A stretch of 64,000 nucleotides of DNA, taken from positions 1-64,000 of the forward strand of contig NZ_JBARWZ010000053.1 in NCBI RefSeq assembly GCF_049647105.1. The letters are read 5' to 3'. Numbering within the stretch: position 1 is the stretch's first letter; each line of letters starts with the position of its first letter. The stretch is from Actinophytocola sp049647105. Its GTDB lineage: Bacteria; Actinomycetota; Actinomycetes; Mycobacteriales; Pseudonocardiaceae. A program made the position numbers and the translations under genes. Positions 50,302 through 58,500 of this stretch are shown here, in pieces. The notes below the pieces were generated by a model. The model saw only the letters and a list, made by a program, of their open reading frames with translations, ran no database searches and was not told the DNA's origin.

Positions 50302-50383
50302 ATGGTTCGCTCCGCAAGCTCCGGCCGCTTGATGGTTCGCTCCGCAAGCTCCGCGCGCTTGATGGTTCGCTCCGCAAGCTCCG
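50302..50383. repeat. Three tandem 30-bp repeats
   Basis: GATGGTTCGCTCCGCAAGCT plus about ten more bases, repeated at 30-bp spacing (starts about 50302, 50332, 50362) with only the GC-rich join varying. It fills the gap between the permease stop and the GH1 start. No spacers, so it is not a CRISPR. A degenerate relative (GATTCGCTCGCAGGCTCGCT) lies between GH1 and lacI near 48901. Confidence 0.75.
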
Positions 50384-50384
50384 C

Positions 50385-51221
50385 TCACCCCTTCACCGCC
50401 CCCTGCATGATTCCTCCGATGATCTGCCTGCCCAGCACGAGAAAGACGATGAGCATCGGGAAGGTGGCGATCACCGTGCCCGCGAGCACGAGCGAGTAGT
50501 CCACCTCGATGCCGCTTCTCGTGTTGGCGATGGCCACCTGCACGGTCGGGTTCTGCGTGTTCAGCAGGATCAGCGGCCAGAACAGGTCGTTCCAGTACGT
50601 GATGAACGTGAGCAGCCCCAGCACCGCGGCACCCGGCCGGGCGATGGGCAGCACGACGTTCCAGTAGATGCGCAGCGTCGACGCGCCGTCCACGCGCCCG
50701 GCCTCCAGCAGTTCGGTCGGCATCGCGGAGTACAGGTACTGGCGCATGAAGAACACGCCGAACGCGCTCACCAGCGCGGGCACGATCACACCCCGAAGGT
50801 CGTTCGCCCAGCCGAACCACTGCGTGACCATGATGTAGAGCGGGATGATCGCGAGCTGGGTCGGCACCAGCATCGTGCCAACCACGGCCGCGAACAGCCC
50901 GCCTCGGCCGCGGAAGCTGAGCTTGGCGAACGCGAAACCCGCGAGCGTGGACGTGAACACCACCGCGATCGTGATGGTCCCGGCGACGATCACCGAGTTG
51001 GTCAGCGCCAGCCCGAAGTTGCCCTGCTCGAACGCCTTCTCCAGGTTGTCCCACAACGAACCGCCCGGCACGAGCGGCGGGGGATAGCGGCCGATGGCCG
51101 ACTGGTCGCGCGAGGACACCACGACCGACCAGTACAGCGGGAAGATCGAGACGATGATGATCGCGAACAGGATCGCGTAGGTGCCCCAGCGGGCCTGGTC
51201 GGGTGCTCGTCTGCGTGTCAT
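50385..51221 (-). CDS. Carbohydrate ABC permease (MalG/CebG type)
   Basis: 278 residues, six membrane spans. EAA-type loop ELLEAGRVDGASTLRIYWNVVLPIARPGAAVLGLLTFITYWND and the MalG-like end IGGIMQGAVKG. Works with the permease just upstream (gap 1 bp). An ATPase (MsiK type) is not encoded here, as is normal for these importers in actinobacteria. Confidence 0.92.
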   Translation of the reverse strand: MTRRRAPDQARWGTYAILFAIIIVSIFPLYWSVVVSSRDQSAIGRYPPPLVPGGSLWDNLEKAFEQGNFGLALTNSVIVAGTITIAVVFTSTLAGFAFAKLSFRGRGGLFAAVVGTMLVPTQLAIIPLYIMVTQWFGWANDLRGVIVPALVSAFGVFFMRQYLYSAMPTELLEAGRVDGASTLRIYWNVVLPIARPGAAVLGLLTFITYWNDLFWPLILLNTQNPTVQVAIANTRSGIEVDYSLVLAGTVIATFPMLIVFLVLGRQIIGGIMQGAVKG

Positions 51222-51222
51222 G

Positions 51223-52212
51223 TCAGTCGTCCGCCGATCGGATCCGGCGCACCAGCAGGAAGTTGACCAGTGCGATGACGACGGTGATCACGAACAGGGT
51301 CCACGCGATCGCGGCCCCGTAGCCGTACCGCCCGTTCGTCCAGAACTGCTGGTACAGGTAGAGGACGACGGTCTGGAACTCCCGTTCCGGGCCGCCGTTG
51401 CTGTTACGGGTCGTGTCGAACAGGAATGGTTCCGCGAACAGTTGCAGCGCGCCGATCGTCGACACGATGACCGTGAAGATGATCGTCGGGCGCAGGCTGG
51501 GGATCGTGATGTGCCAGAACTGCTGCCAGCGGCTCGCCCCGTCGATCGACGCGGACTCGTACAGCTCGTACGGGATGGTCTGCATCGCCGCGAGGTAGAT
51601 CAGCGCGTTGTAGCCGGTCCAGTGCCAGATCACCATCGTCGACACCGCGAGCCACGACGCCCACTTGTCCGCGCGCCAGTCGACCGGGTTGTCCATGAAC
51701 GGCTGCAGGAAGAAGTTCAGCAGCCCGAAGTCACGCGCGAAGATCTGGTTGAAGATCAGCGCGACCGCCGCCACCGACGTGATGTACGGGACCAGCACGC
51801 CCATGCGCAGGAACAGCCGCCCGCGCAGCCGGTAGTTCAGCAGGTGCGCGATCCCCAGCGCCAGCAGCAACTGCGGCACGGTCGACACGATGCCGATGCC
51901 GAAGGTGTTGATCAGCGCGTTGTGGAAGTTGTCGTCGGACAGCAGCTTGCCGTAGTTGTCGAGCCCGACGGAGACGTCCTCGCTGCCGGGCTTGCGCGGG
52001 CTCCACGCGGTGGTCGAGATGACCGCCGTGTAGATCAGCGGGAACAGCCCGAAGACCGCGAACAACCCGAAGAACGGCAGGACGTACAGGTACGGCGAGC
52101 CCTTGACGTCGAAGCGGTACAGCCGCGACCGCCAGGCCTGCCCGCGGGGTGAGGGCCCCGTGGGGCGCCGCCCATCAGGCGGCGCCCCACGGTCGGAGAG
52201 CTGCGTGCTCAT
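51223..52212 (-). CDS. Carbohydrate ABC permease (MalF/CebF type)
   Basis: 329 residues, six spans after a cytoplasmic Pro/Arg-rich start. YLYVLPFFGLFAVFGLFPLIYTAVIS, then ELYESASIDGASRWQQFWHITIPSLRPTIIFTVIVSTIG (EAA loop). Its start overlaps the binding-protein stop by 4 bp. Forms the membrane channel with the CebG-type permease. Confidence 0.92.
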   Translation of the reverse strand: MSTQLSDRGAPPDGRRPTGPSPRGQAWRSRLYRFDVKGSPYLYVLPFFGLFAVFGLFPLIYTAVISTTAWSPRKPGSEDVSVGLDNYGKLLSDDNFHNALINTFGIGIVSTVPQLLLALGIAHLLNYRLRGRLFLRMGVLVPYITSVAAVALIFNQIFARDFGLLNFFLQPFMDNPVDWRADKWASWLAVSTMVIWHWTGYNALIYLAAMQTIPYELYESASIDGASRWQQFWHITIPSLRPTIIFTVIVSTIGALQLFAEPFLFDTTRNSNGGPEREFQTVVLYLYQQFWTNGRYGYGAAIAWTLFVITVVIALVNFLLVRRIRSADD

Positions 52213-53477
52213 CCATCACCCGCGGCTGCTTCGATGTCGTTCATCGCCGACTCCCAGGCCTCCTCGGGATCGGTGCCCTGCTCGACGCTGTTCAGCGCGC
52301 CCGCGAACGTGTTGCCGATGACGCCGCTCTGCGGCCCGACGACCTGCACCGGCGCGTTCTCCAGCGAGGCGGGGTAGATCTTCCCGGCGGGTGCGCCGGA
52401 GAAGAACTCCGACGTGAAGTCCGCGATGTCGGGCTGTGACCAGGTCGACTCCTGGCTCGGGAAGTTGCCGATCGATGTGAACAGCTTGATGTTCTGCTCC
52501 GGCGCGGTCAGCCACTTCGCCAGATCGACGGCCTTGTCGACGTTCTTGCCCTGCGACGGCACGGTCACGTACGAGCCGCCCCAGTTGCCGGAACCGCCTG
52601 GGATCTTCGCGATGTCCCACTTGCCCTTGGTGTCCGGCGCGTTGCCCTGGATGTAGCCCATCATCCACGCGGGGCAGGTGATCGTCGCGAACTGGCCCTG
52701 CTGGAAGCCGGTGTTCCACTCGGGCGAGAACTCCGGCAGCGCGGCGGACTGGCCAGCCTTGATCGCGCCGACCGTGAGGTCCCACGCGTCCTTGACGACC
52801 TTGTTGTCCTCGACGATCAGGTCGCCGTTCGCGTTGTAGAAGGTCTCCTCCTCGTTGCCGAGGACGCCGGTGAAGACGTGCCCGCCCGCGTCGAACCACT
52901 TGGTCTTCGGCGCCTTCTGCTGGAACTGCTTGCCGATGTCGACGTAGTCCTCCCACGTCGGCCACAGCGCGGACACCTCGTCACGGGTCGTCGGCAGGCC
53001 GGCCTGTGCGAACAGGTCGGTCCGGTAACACATGGCGAGGCCGCCGATGTCGGTCGGCAGGCCGATCAGCGCGCCACCGTCCGCGGTGGACGCACGCTGC
53101 ACGGTGGACTCGGTCCACTGCGCGGTGTCGACGCCCTTGTCCTTGAAGTTCACGAACGAGTCCGACTGCCCGATGAACCCGGACACCTGGCCGACCTCGA
53201 TCACCTCGAGGTCCGCCGTGCCGGAGCCCGCGGTCAGGCGGGCCTGCAGGTTCTGGTGGTGCGTGCCGAAGTCGCTGCGGTTCTCGACGATCTTGACGCC
53301 GTGCGCCTTCTCGTACTCGTCGTAGAGCGCGCGGTTGTCCGGTAACGAGAAGCTGTCGCCGAAGACGTTGATCGTCAGCGTGTTCCCGCCGTCCTCGCCG
53401 GATTCGCCGCCTGAGCCACAGGCGGTGAGGACGAGGGCGGTCGCGGCGATGCACGCGACGATCCCTGAGTTACGCAT
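52209..53477 (-). CDS. Sugar ABC substrate-binding lipoprotein (CebE type, family 1)
   Basis: 422 residues. Lipoprotein signal with lipobox LVLTAC (Cys 19), then a family-1 fold: TLTINVFGDSFSLPDNRALYDEYEKAHGVKIVENRS, LIGLPTDIGGLAMCYRTDLF, FATITCPAWMMGYI and WLTAPEQNIKLFTSIGNFPSQEST. ATG 53477 has AGGAGG upstream. First gene of the importer operon; a LacI operator lies 38 bp upstream. The likely ligands are beta-gluco-oligosaccharides. Confidence 0.92.
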   Translation of the reverse strand: MRNSGIVACIAATALVLTACGSGGESGEDGGNTLTINVFGDSFSLPDNRALYDEYEKAHGVKIVENRSDFGTHHQNLQARLTAGSGTADLEVIEVGQVSGFIGQSDSFVNFKDKGVDTAQWTESTVQRASTADGGALIGLPTDIGGLAMCYRTDLFAQAGLPTTRDEVSALWPTWEDYVDIGKQFQQKAPKTKWFDAGGHVFTGVLGNEEETFYNANGDLIVEDNKVVKDAWDLTVGAIKAGQSAALPEFSPEWNTGFQQGQFATITCPAWMMGYIQGNAPDTKGKWDIAKIPGGSGNWGGSYVTVPSQGKNVDKAVDLAKWLTAPEQNIKLFTSIGNFPSQESTWSQPDIADFTSEFFSGAPAGKIYPASLENAPVQVVGPQSGVIGNTFAGALNSVEQGTDPEEAWESAMNDIEAAAGDG

Positions 53478-53514
53478 GTCTGGCCTCCTGCGGCCACGTC
53501 GGTGTGGACAAAGC

Positions 53515-53530
53515 ATGAGAGCGCTCTCAT
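53515..53530. promoter_or_regulatory. LacI-type operator of the importer operon
   Basis: Perfect 16-bp palindrome ATGAGAGCGCTCTCAT. The minus-strand promoter TTGACA (53569-53564), 17-bp spacer and GATCCT (53546-53541) ends 10 bp before it, so a bound repressor would block early transcription. The core GAGCGCTC is shared with CebR/CelR sites (TGGGAGCGCTCCCA). Confidence 0.75.
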
Positions 53531-53599
53531 GGGTTACCGAAGGATCTCGGGCCGACCTGGTTGTGTCAAGACCCGTAACCGGGACGTTGTGGACAAAAG

Positions 53600-53637
53600 C
53601 CGGTCCCCCGCACCTGGGACGTGGCGCGGGGGACCGG
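53600..53637 (-). terminator. Terminator after the GH16 gene
   Basis: 12-bp perfect stem CCGGTCCCCCGC / GCGGGGGACCGG with a 14-nt loop, followed on the minus strand by CTTTTG. It separates the GH16 gene from the importer promoter. Confidence 0.7.
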
Positions 53638-53753
53638 TGAAAAGCGATCCGAGCCTCCACGTGGCCTGTTTCGGGTCGCGCGGATCGCCAGCCCGCCTCC
53701 CCGGAGGTCAACGGCGTCGGCCGTGCCGGGGCATGGTGGACGTCTGTCGGGCA

Positions 53754-55139
53754 CTATCTCCCGAAGTTGAACCAGTTGACGTTGACGAAGTCGGCAGGCT
53801 GGCCGCTGCTGAACGTCAGGAACACGTCGTGCACGCCGGTTACCCCGGAGATGTTCGCCGGGATGGTCCGCCAGCTGTTCCAGCCGCCGGTGTTGCCGAC
53901 CGCGAAGCTGCCGATCGGCGCGTTCGACCGGGAGTCGAGGCGCACCTCGATCAGGCCGCTCACCCCGCCCGCCGCGCCGGAGGCGACCCTGGCCACGAAC
54001 TGCCTTGCCGCCGACGACCCGAAGTCGATGTCGTCGTAGCGCGCCCAGTCACCGTTGCCGACGTAGCCGACGTGGCTGCCGCCACCCGTGTCCGCGGTGC
54101 CCTCCACGCTCAGGCCACTCTGGCCGTTGAACGACTCGGCCTCGATGCGGTCGTACGCGCTGCCACCGTCACCGGGCGGCGGGTCGGTCGGACCGCCGCC
54201 GCCACCGCGCGACCACACCGCGACGTAGTCCACCAGCATCGGACGGCCGGACACGGTCGAGGCCGTCGGTGTCGCGAACCCCGCGACCCCGTCCGGGAAG
54301 GCGCCGCCCATGGCCACGTTCAGGATGATGAAGTAGCCGTGCGAGGTCATCTGGTTCCACGTGTCGGCGGGCAGCTGGCCCTGGCTGACCGAGTGGAACT
54401 GCTGACCATCCACGTACCATCGCAGCTGGTTGGGCGAGACGCTCCGGTCCCACTCGAACCGGTAGGTGTGGAACCCGGACTGGCACGTCGAACCGGGGCA
54501 CGCTCGGCTCGCGCCGATCCCGTTGTTCTCGTTGCACGGCCCGCCTGGCGCGACGCCACAGTGGAGCACGCCCCACACGGAGTTGATCCCGTTGACGTTC
54601 TCCATGATGTCGAACTCGCCGATGCCGGGCCAGTTCCAGTAGTTACCGCGGAACGGTGCGCCAAGCGCCCAGAACGCGGGCCAGTAGCCGAGCGCCTCGT
54701 TGCCGGTGACGTTCGGCATCTGGATGCGGCTTTCGATGCGCAGCACGCCACCTGACGGCGCCTGGAAGTCCGTGCGCTGCGTCTCGATGCGGGCCGAGGT
54801 CCAGTTGCCCGAGCTGTCGCGCAGGGGGGTGATGCGCAGGTTGCCGCCGCCGTCGACGCTGACGTTGGCCGGGTTGTTGGTATGGGCGGCGATCTCGCCG
54901 GTGCCCCAGTTCCATGGGCCGCCGGGATAGCTGTGCCCGATGTCGAAGATCCAGTTCGACGACGACGGGAGTGTGCCCGACGAGCCGTTGAAGTCGTCGG
55001 CCCAGACCTGTGTCCAGCCCGAGTCCGGCGGCGGCACGGATGCTTCCGCGGTGTAGGTGAGGGGTGTCAGGACGAGTACTGCGGCAGCGGCCACACCGAA
55101 AGCGAACCTTCGGCGCGATGGCGCGCGGGTAGTGGGCAT
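53754..55139 (-). CDS. Secreted family 16 beta-glucanase with C-terminal CBM6-like module
   Basis: 461 residues. Signal peptide APSRRRFAFGVAAAAVLVLTPLTYTAEA (twin-Arg-like RRR). GH16 domain about 35-290 with catalytic GEFDIMENV (ExDxxE) and WPAFWALG, YFIILNVAMGGAFP, typical of laminarinases. A Gly/Pro linker (GGGGGPTDPPPGDGG) leads to a beta-sandwich module (RIEAESFNGQSG ... DWARYDDIDFG ... VNWFNFG) like CBM6. Releases oligosaccharides from beta-1,3(1,4)-glucan. ATG 55139 follows AAGGAGG. Preceded by the same LacI operator type. Confidence 0.93.
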   Translation of the reverse strand: MPTTRAPSRRRFAFGVAAAAVLVLTPLTYTAEASVPPPDSGWTQVWADDFNGSSGTLPSSSNWIFDIGHSYPGGPWNWGTGEIAAHTNNPANVSVDGGGNLRITPLRDSSGNWTSARIETQRTDFQAPSGGVLRIESRIQMPNVTGNEALGYWPAFWALGAPFRGNYWNWPGIGEFDIMENVNGINSVWGVLHCGVAPGGPCNENNGIGASRACPGSTCQSGFHTYRFEWDRSVSPNQLRWYVDGQQFHSVSQGQLPADTWNQMTSHGYFIILNVAMGGAFPDGVAGFATPTASTVSGRPMLVDYVAVWSRGGGGGPTDPPPGDGGSAYDRIEAESFNGQSGLSVEGTADTGGGSHVGYVGNGDWARYDDIDFGSSAARQFVARVASGAAGGVSGLIEVRLDSRSNAPIGSFAVGNTGGWNSWRTIPANISGVTGVHDVFLTFSSGQPADFVNVNWFNFGR

Positions 55140-55215
55140 GGGCGGTGACCTCCTTGTCACGCTCGGGCAGGGTTCCGAGTGCCTGTTGAACAGGCCGCAG
55201 ATGTTGCCGATAGTC

Positions 55216-55231
55216 ATGGAAGCGCTCTCAC
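55216..55231. promoter_or_regulatory. LacI-type operator of the GH16 gene
   Basis: ATGGAAGCGCTCTCAC is a close match to the importer operator (core AGCGCTCTCA identical). On the minus strand it begins 8 bp after a perfect TTGACA (55244-55239), over the -35/-10 region. The gap 55140-55511 holds this promoter and, for gltB, a GC-rich leader in which I can assign no definite elements. Confidence 0.7.
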
Positions 55232-55511
55232 AACGGATTGTCAACAGTCGGCCACGTCTCGTGGACCTTCCATTCCGTGTGGGGTCGGTTACGCTGACCT
55301 AGGCGAGGAAGCCGGTACCCGATGGGCCCCACCAGGGCGAAGGGTGCATATCGCGCGGATCATCCAGATCGTTACACCCAACGCGAGAAAATCCGCCGTC
55401 GACACATGGCTCCGGGGTTTCGGGACTGTTAAGCTCACGTCAACACGCGGGCCACCGCCGTCCCGCGCCCAGCTAACAGTTGAGCGCGAGGACGACGAGG
55501 GAGGTCGACGC

Positions 55512-58500
55512 GTGATCTATTCCGCCCTACCCACCGCACGAGGTCTTTACGACCCCACCACCGAACGTGACGCGTGTGGCGTGGCGATGGTCGCGGACAT
55601 CCAGGGGCGCAGGTCGCACGGCATCGTGACCGACGCTCTGGTGGCGCTGGCCAACCTGGAACACCGAGGTGCCGCGGGCGCGGAGCCCACCAGCGGCGAC
55701 GGCGCCGGCATCCTCCTCCAGCTCCCCGACGGACTGCTGCGTGCGGTCGTCGACTTCGACCTGCCCGCCCCCGCGCGGGACGGCGCCAGCACCTACGCGG
55801 CAGGCATCGCCTTCCTGCCCAAGGACATCGACCAGCGGGCCAGAGCCGTCTCGCTGGTCGAGCGCATCGCCAAGGAAGAAGGGCTCGAAGTCCTCGGCTG
55901 GCGGGACGTGCCGGTGGCTCCGGACGCGGCCGACGTCGGCCCGACCGCGCAGTCGGTCATGCCGCACTTCGCGATGCCGTTCGTGGCCGCGCCCACCGAC
56001 GTCGACGGCAACCGGATCGGCGGCATCGAGCTGGACCGCTTGGCGTTCTGCCTGCGCAAGCGCGCGGAGCACGAGAGCGGCGCGGCGGGCTGCGGCGTCT
56101 ACTTCCCTTCGCTGTCCGCGCGCACGGTCGTCTACAAGGGAATGCTGACGACCGCGCAGCTGCCGGTGTTCTTCACCGACCTCACCGACCCCCGGCTCAC
56201 CAGCGCGATCGCGCTGGTGCACAGCCGGTTCTCCACCAACACGTTCCCGTCGTGGCCGCTCGCGCACCCGTTCCGGTTCGTCGCGCACAACGGTGAGATC
56301 AACACGATCCGCGGCAACCGCAACCGCATGCGCGCGCGTGAGGCGCTGCTCGCGAGCGACCTGCTGCCCGGCGACCTCGCCAGGCTCTACCCGATCTGCG
56401 ACCCGGACGGCTCGGACTCCGCGTCCTTCGACGAGGTCCTCGAGCTGCTGCACCTCGGCGGCCGCAGCCTGCCGCACGCGGTGCTGATGATGATCCCGGA
56501 GGCGTGGGAGAACAACGCCAACCTGGACCAGGAGCGCCGCGCGTTCTACAAGTTCCACGCCAGCCTCATGGAGCCGTGGGACGGCCCCGCGTCGGTCACC
56601 TTCTCCGACGGCACGCTCGTCGGCGCGGTCCTGGACCGCAACGGCCTGCGCCCGGCGCGATGGTGGCGCACCACCGACGACCGCGTCGTGTTCGCGAGCG
56701 AGACCGGTGTGCTGGACCTGCCGCCGGACCAGATCGTCGCGAAGGGACGGTTGCAGCCCGGCCGCATGTTCCTCGTGGACACCGCGGCAGGCAAGATCGT
56801 CGACGACGACGAGATCAAGTCCGGGCTGGCCGCCGAGCGTCCCTACGGGGAGTGGCTGCACGCAGGCCTGCTCAAGCTCACGAACCTGCCCGACCGCGAG
56901 CACGTCGTGCAGACCAACGAGTCCGTGCTGCGCCGCCAGCTCTCCTTCGGCTACACCGAGGAGGAGCTGAAGATCCTGCTCGCGCCGATGGCGACCACCG
57001 GCGCGGAGCCGATCGGGTCGATGGGCACGGACACCCCGCCCGCCGCCCTCTCGAAGCGGCCCCGGCTGCTCTACGACTACTTCAAGCAGAACTTCGCCCA
57101 GGTGACGAACCCGCCGCTGGACGCGATCCGCGAGGAGATCGTCACGTCGGTGCAGCGCATCATGGGCCCGGAGCAGAACCTGCTGGAGCCCAGTCCCGCG
57201 TCGTGCCGCCACATCCAGCTGCCGTACCCGGTGATCGACAACGACGAGCTGGCCAAGCTCATCCACCTCAACGACGACGGCGACATGCCGGGCTACGCCT
57301 GCACTGTCATCCCCGGTCTGTACGAAGTGGACGGTGGGGGCGATGCGCTGGCCTCGGCCGTCGAGCGGGTGCGGCGCGAGGCGTCCGAGGCGATCGCGGC
57401 CGGGGCACGCACGCTCGTGCTGTCCGACCGGGACGCCGACCACCGGATGGCGCCGATCCCGTCGCTGATGCTGGTCTCCTCGGTGCACCACCACCTGGTG
57501 CGTACCAAGGAGCGACTGCGCGTCGCGCTGGTCGTCGAGACCGGTGATGCCCGCGAGGTGCACCATGTGGCGCTGCTGCTGGGTTACGGCGCGGCGGCGG
57601 TCAACCCGTACCTGGCGTTCGAGACGATCGAGAACCTGGTCCGGCGCGGCACGCTCACCGGCATCGAGCCGAGGAACGCGGTCCGCAACTACGTCGGCGC
57701 GCTGGTCAAGGGCGTCCTCAAGATCATGTCGAAGATGGGCATCTCGACCGTCGGCGCCTACACGGCCGCGCAGGTGTTCGAGGCGTTCGGGCTCTCCAGG
57801 GACGTGCTCGACGAGTACTTCACCGGCACCGGCAGCAAGCTCGGTGGCGTCGGCCTCGACGTGATCGCCAAGGAGGTCGCGGCGCGGCATCACCAGGCGC
57901 ACCCGGAGAACCCGACCGACCGCGTCCACCGGCGTCTCGAGGTCGGCGGCGAGTACGCCTACCGCCGCGAGGGCGAGCTGCACCTGTTCACGCCGGAGAC
58001 GGTGTTCCTGTTGCAGCACGCGACGAGGACGCGCCGCGAGGACGTGTACCGCAAGTACACCGAGGAAGTGGAGCGGCTCAACCGTGAGGGCGGCGCGCTG
58101 CGCGGCCTCTTCCGGTTCAGGACCCAGGGCCGGACGCCGATCCCGCTCGAGGAGGTCGAGCCGGTCGAGAGCATCCTCAAGCGCTTCAACACCGGCGCGA
58201 TGTCCTACGGGTCGATCAGCGCGGAGGCGCACGAGACCCTCGCCATCGCGATGAACCGCATCGGCGGCCGCTCCAACACCGGTGAGGGCGGCGAGGACAC
58301 CGACCGCCTCTACGACACCGAGCGGCGCTCGGCGATCAAGCAGATCGCGAGCGGCCGGTTCGGCGTCACGAGCGAGTACCTCGTCAACGCGACCGACCTG
58401 CAGATCAAGATGGCGCAGGGCGCGAAGCCGGGCGAGGGCGGGCAGCTCCCGCCGAACAAGGTGTGGCCGTGGATCGCCCGTACCCGGCACTCGACAGCGG

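Noticed and set aside
50302..50383. Repeat array considered as CRISPR
   Set aside because: Units are directly abutting with no unique spacers and no cas genes are present.
55370..55400. Possible GlnR box upstream of gltB (GTTAC ... GAGAAA)
   Set aside because: The half-site spacing does not fit gTnAC-N6-GaAAC; too weak to call.
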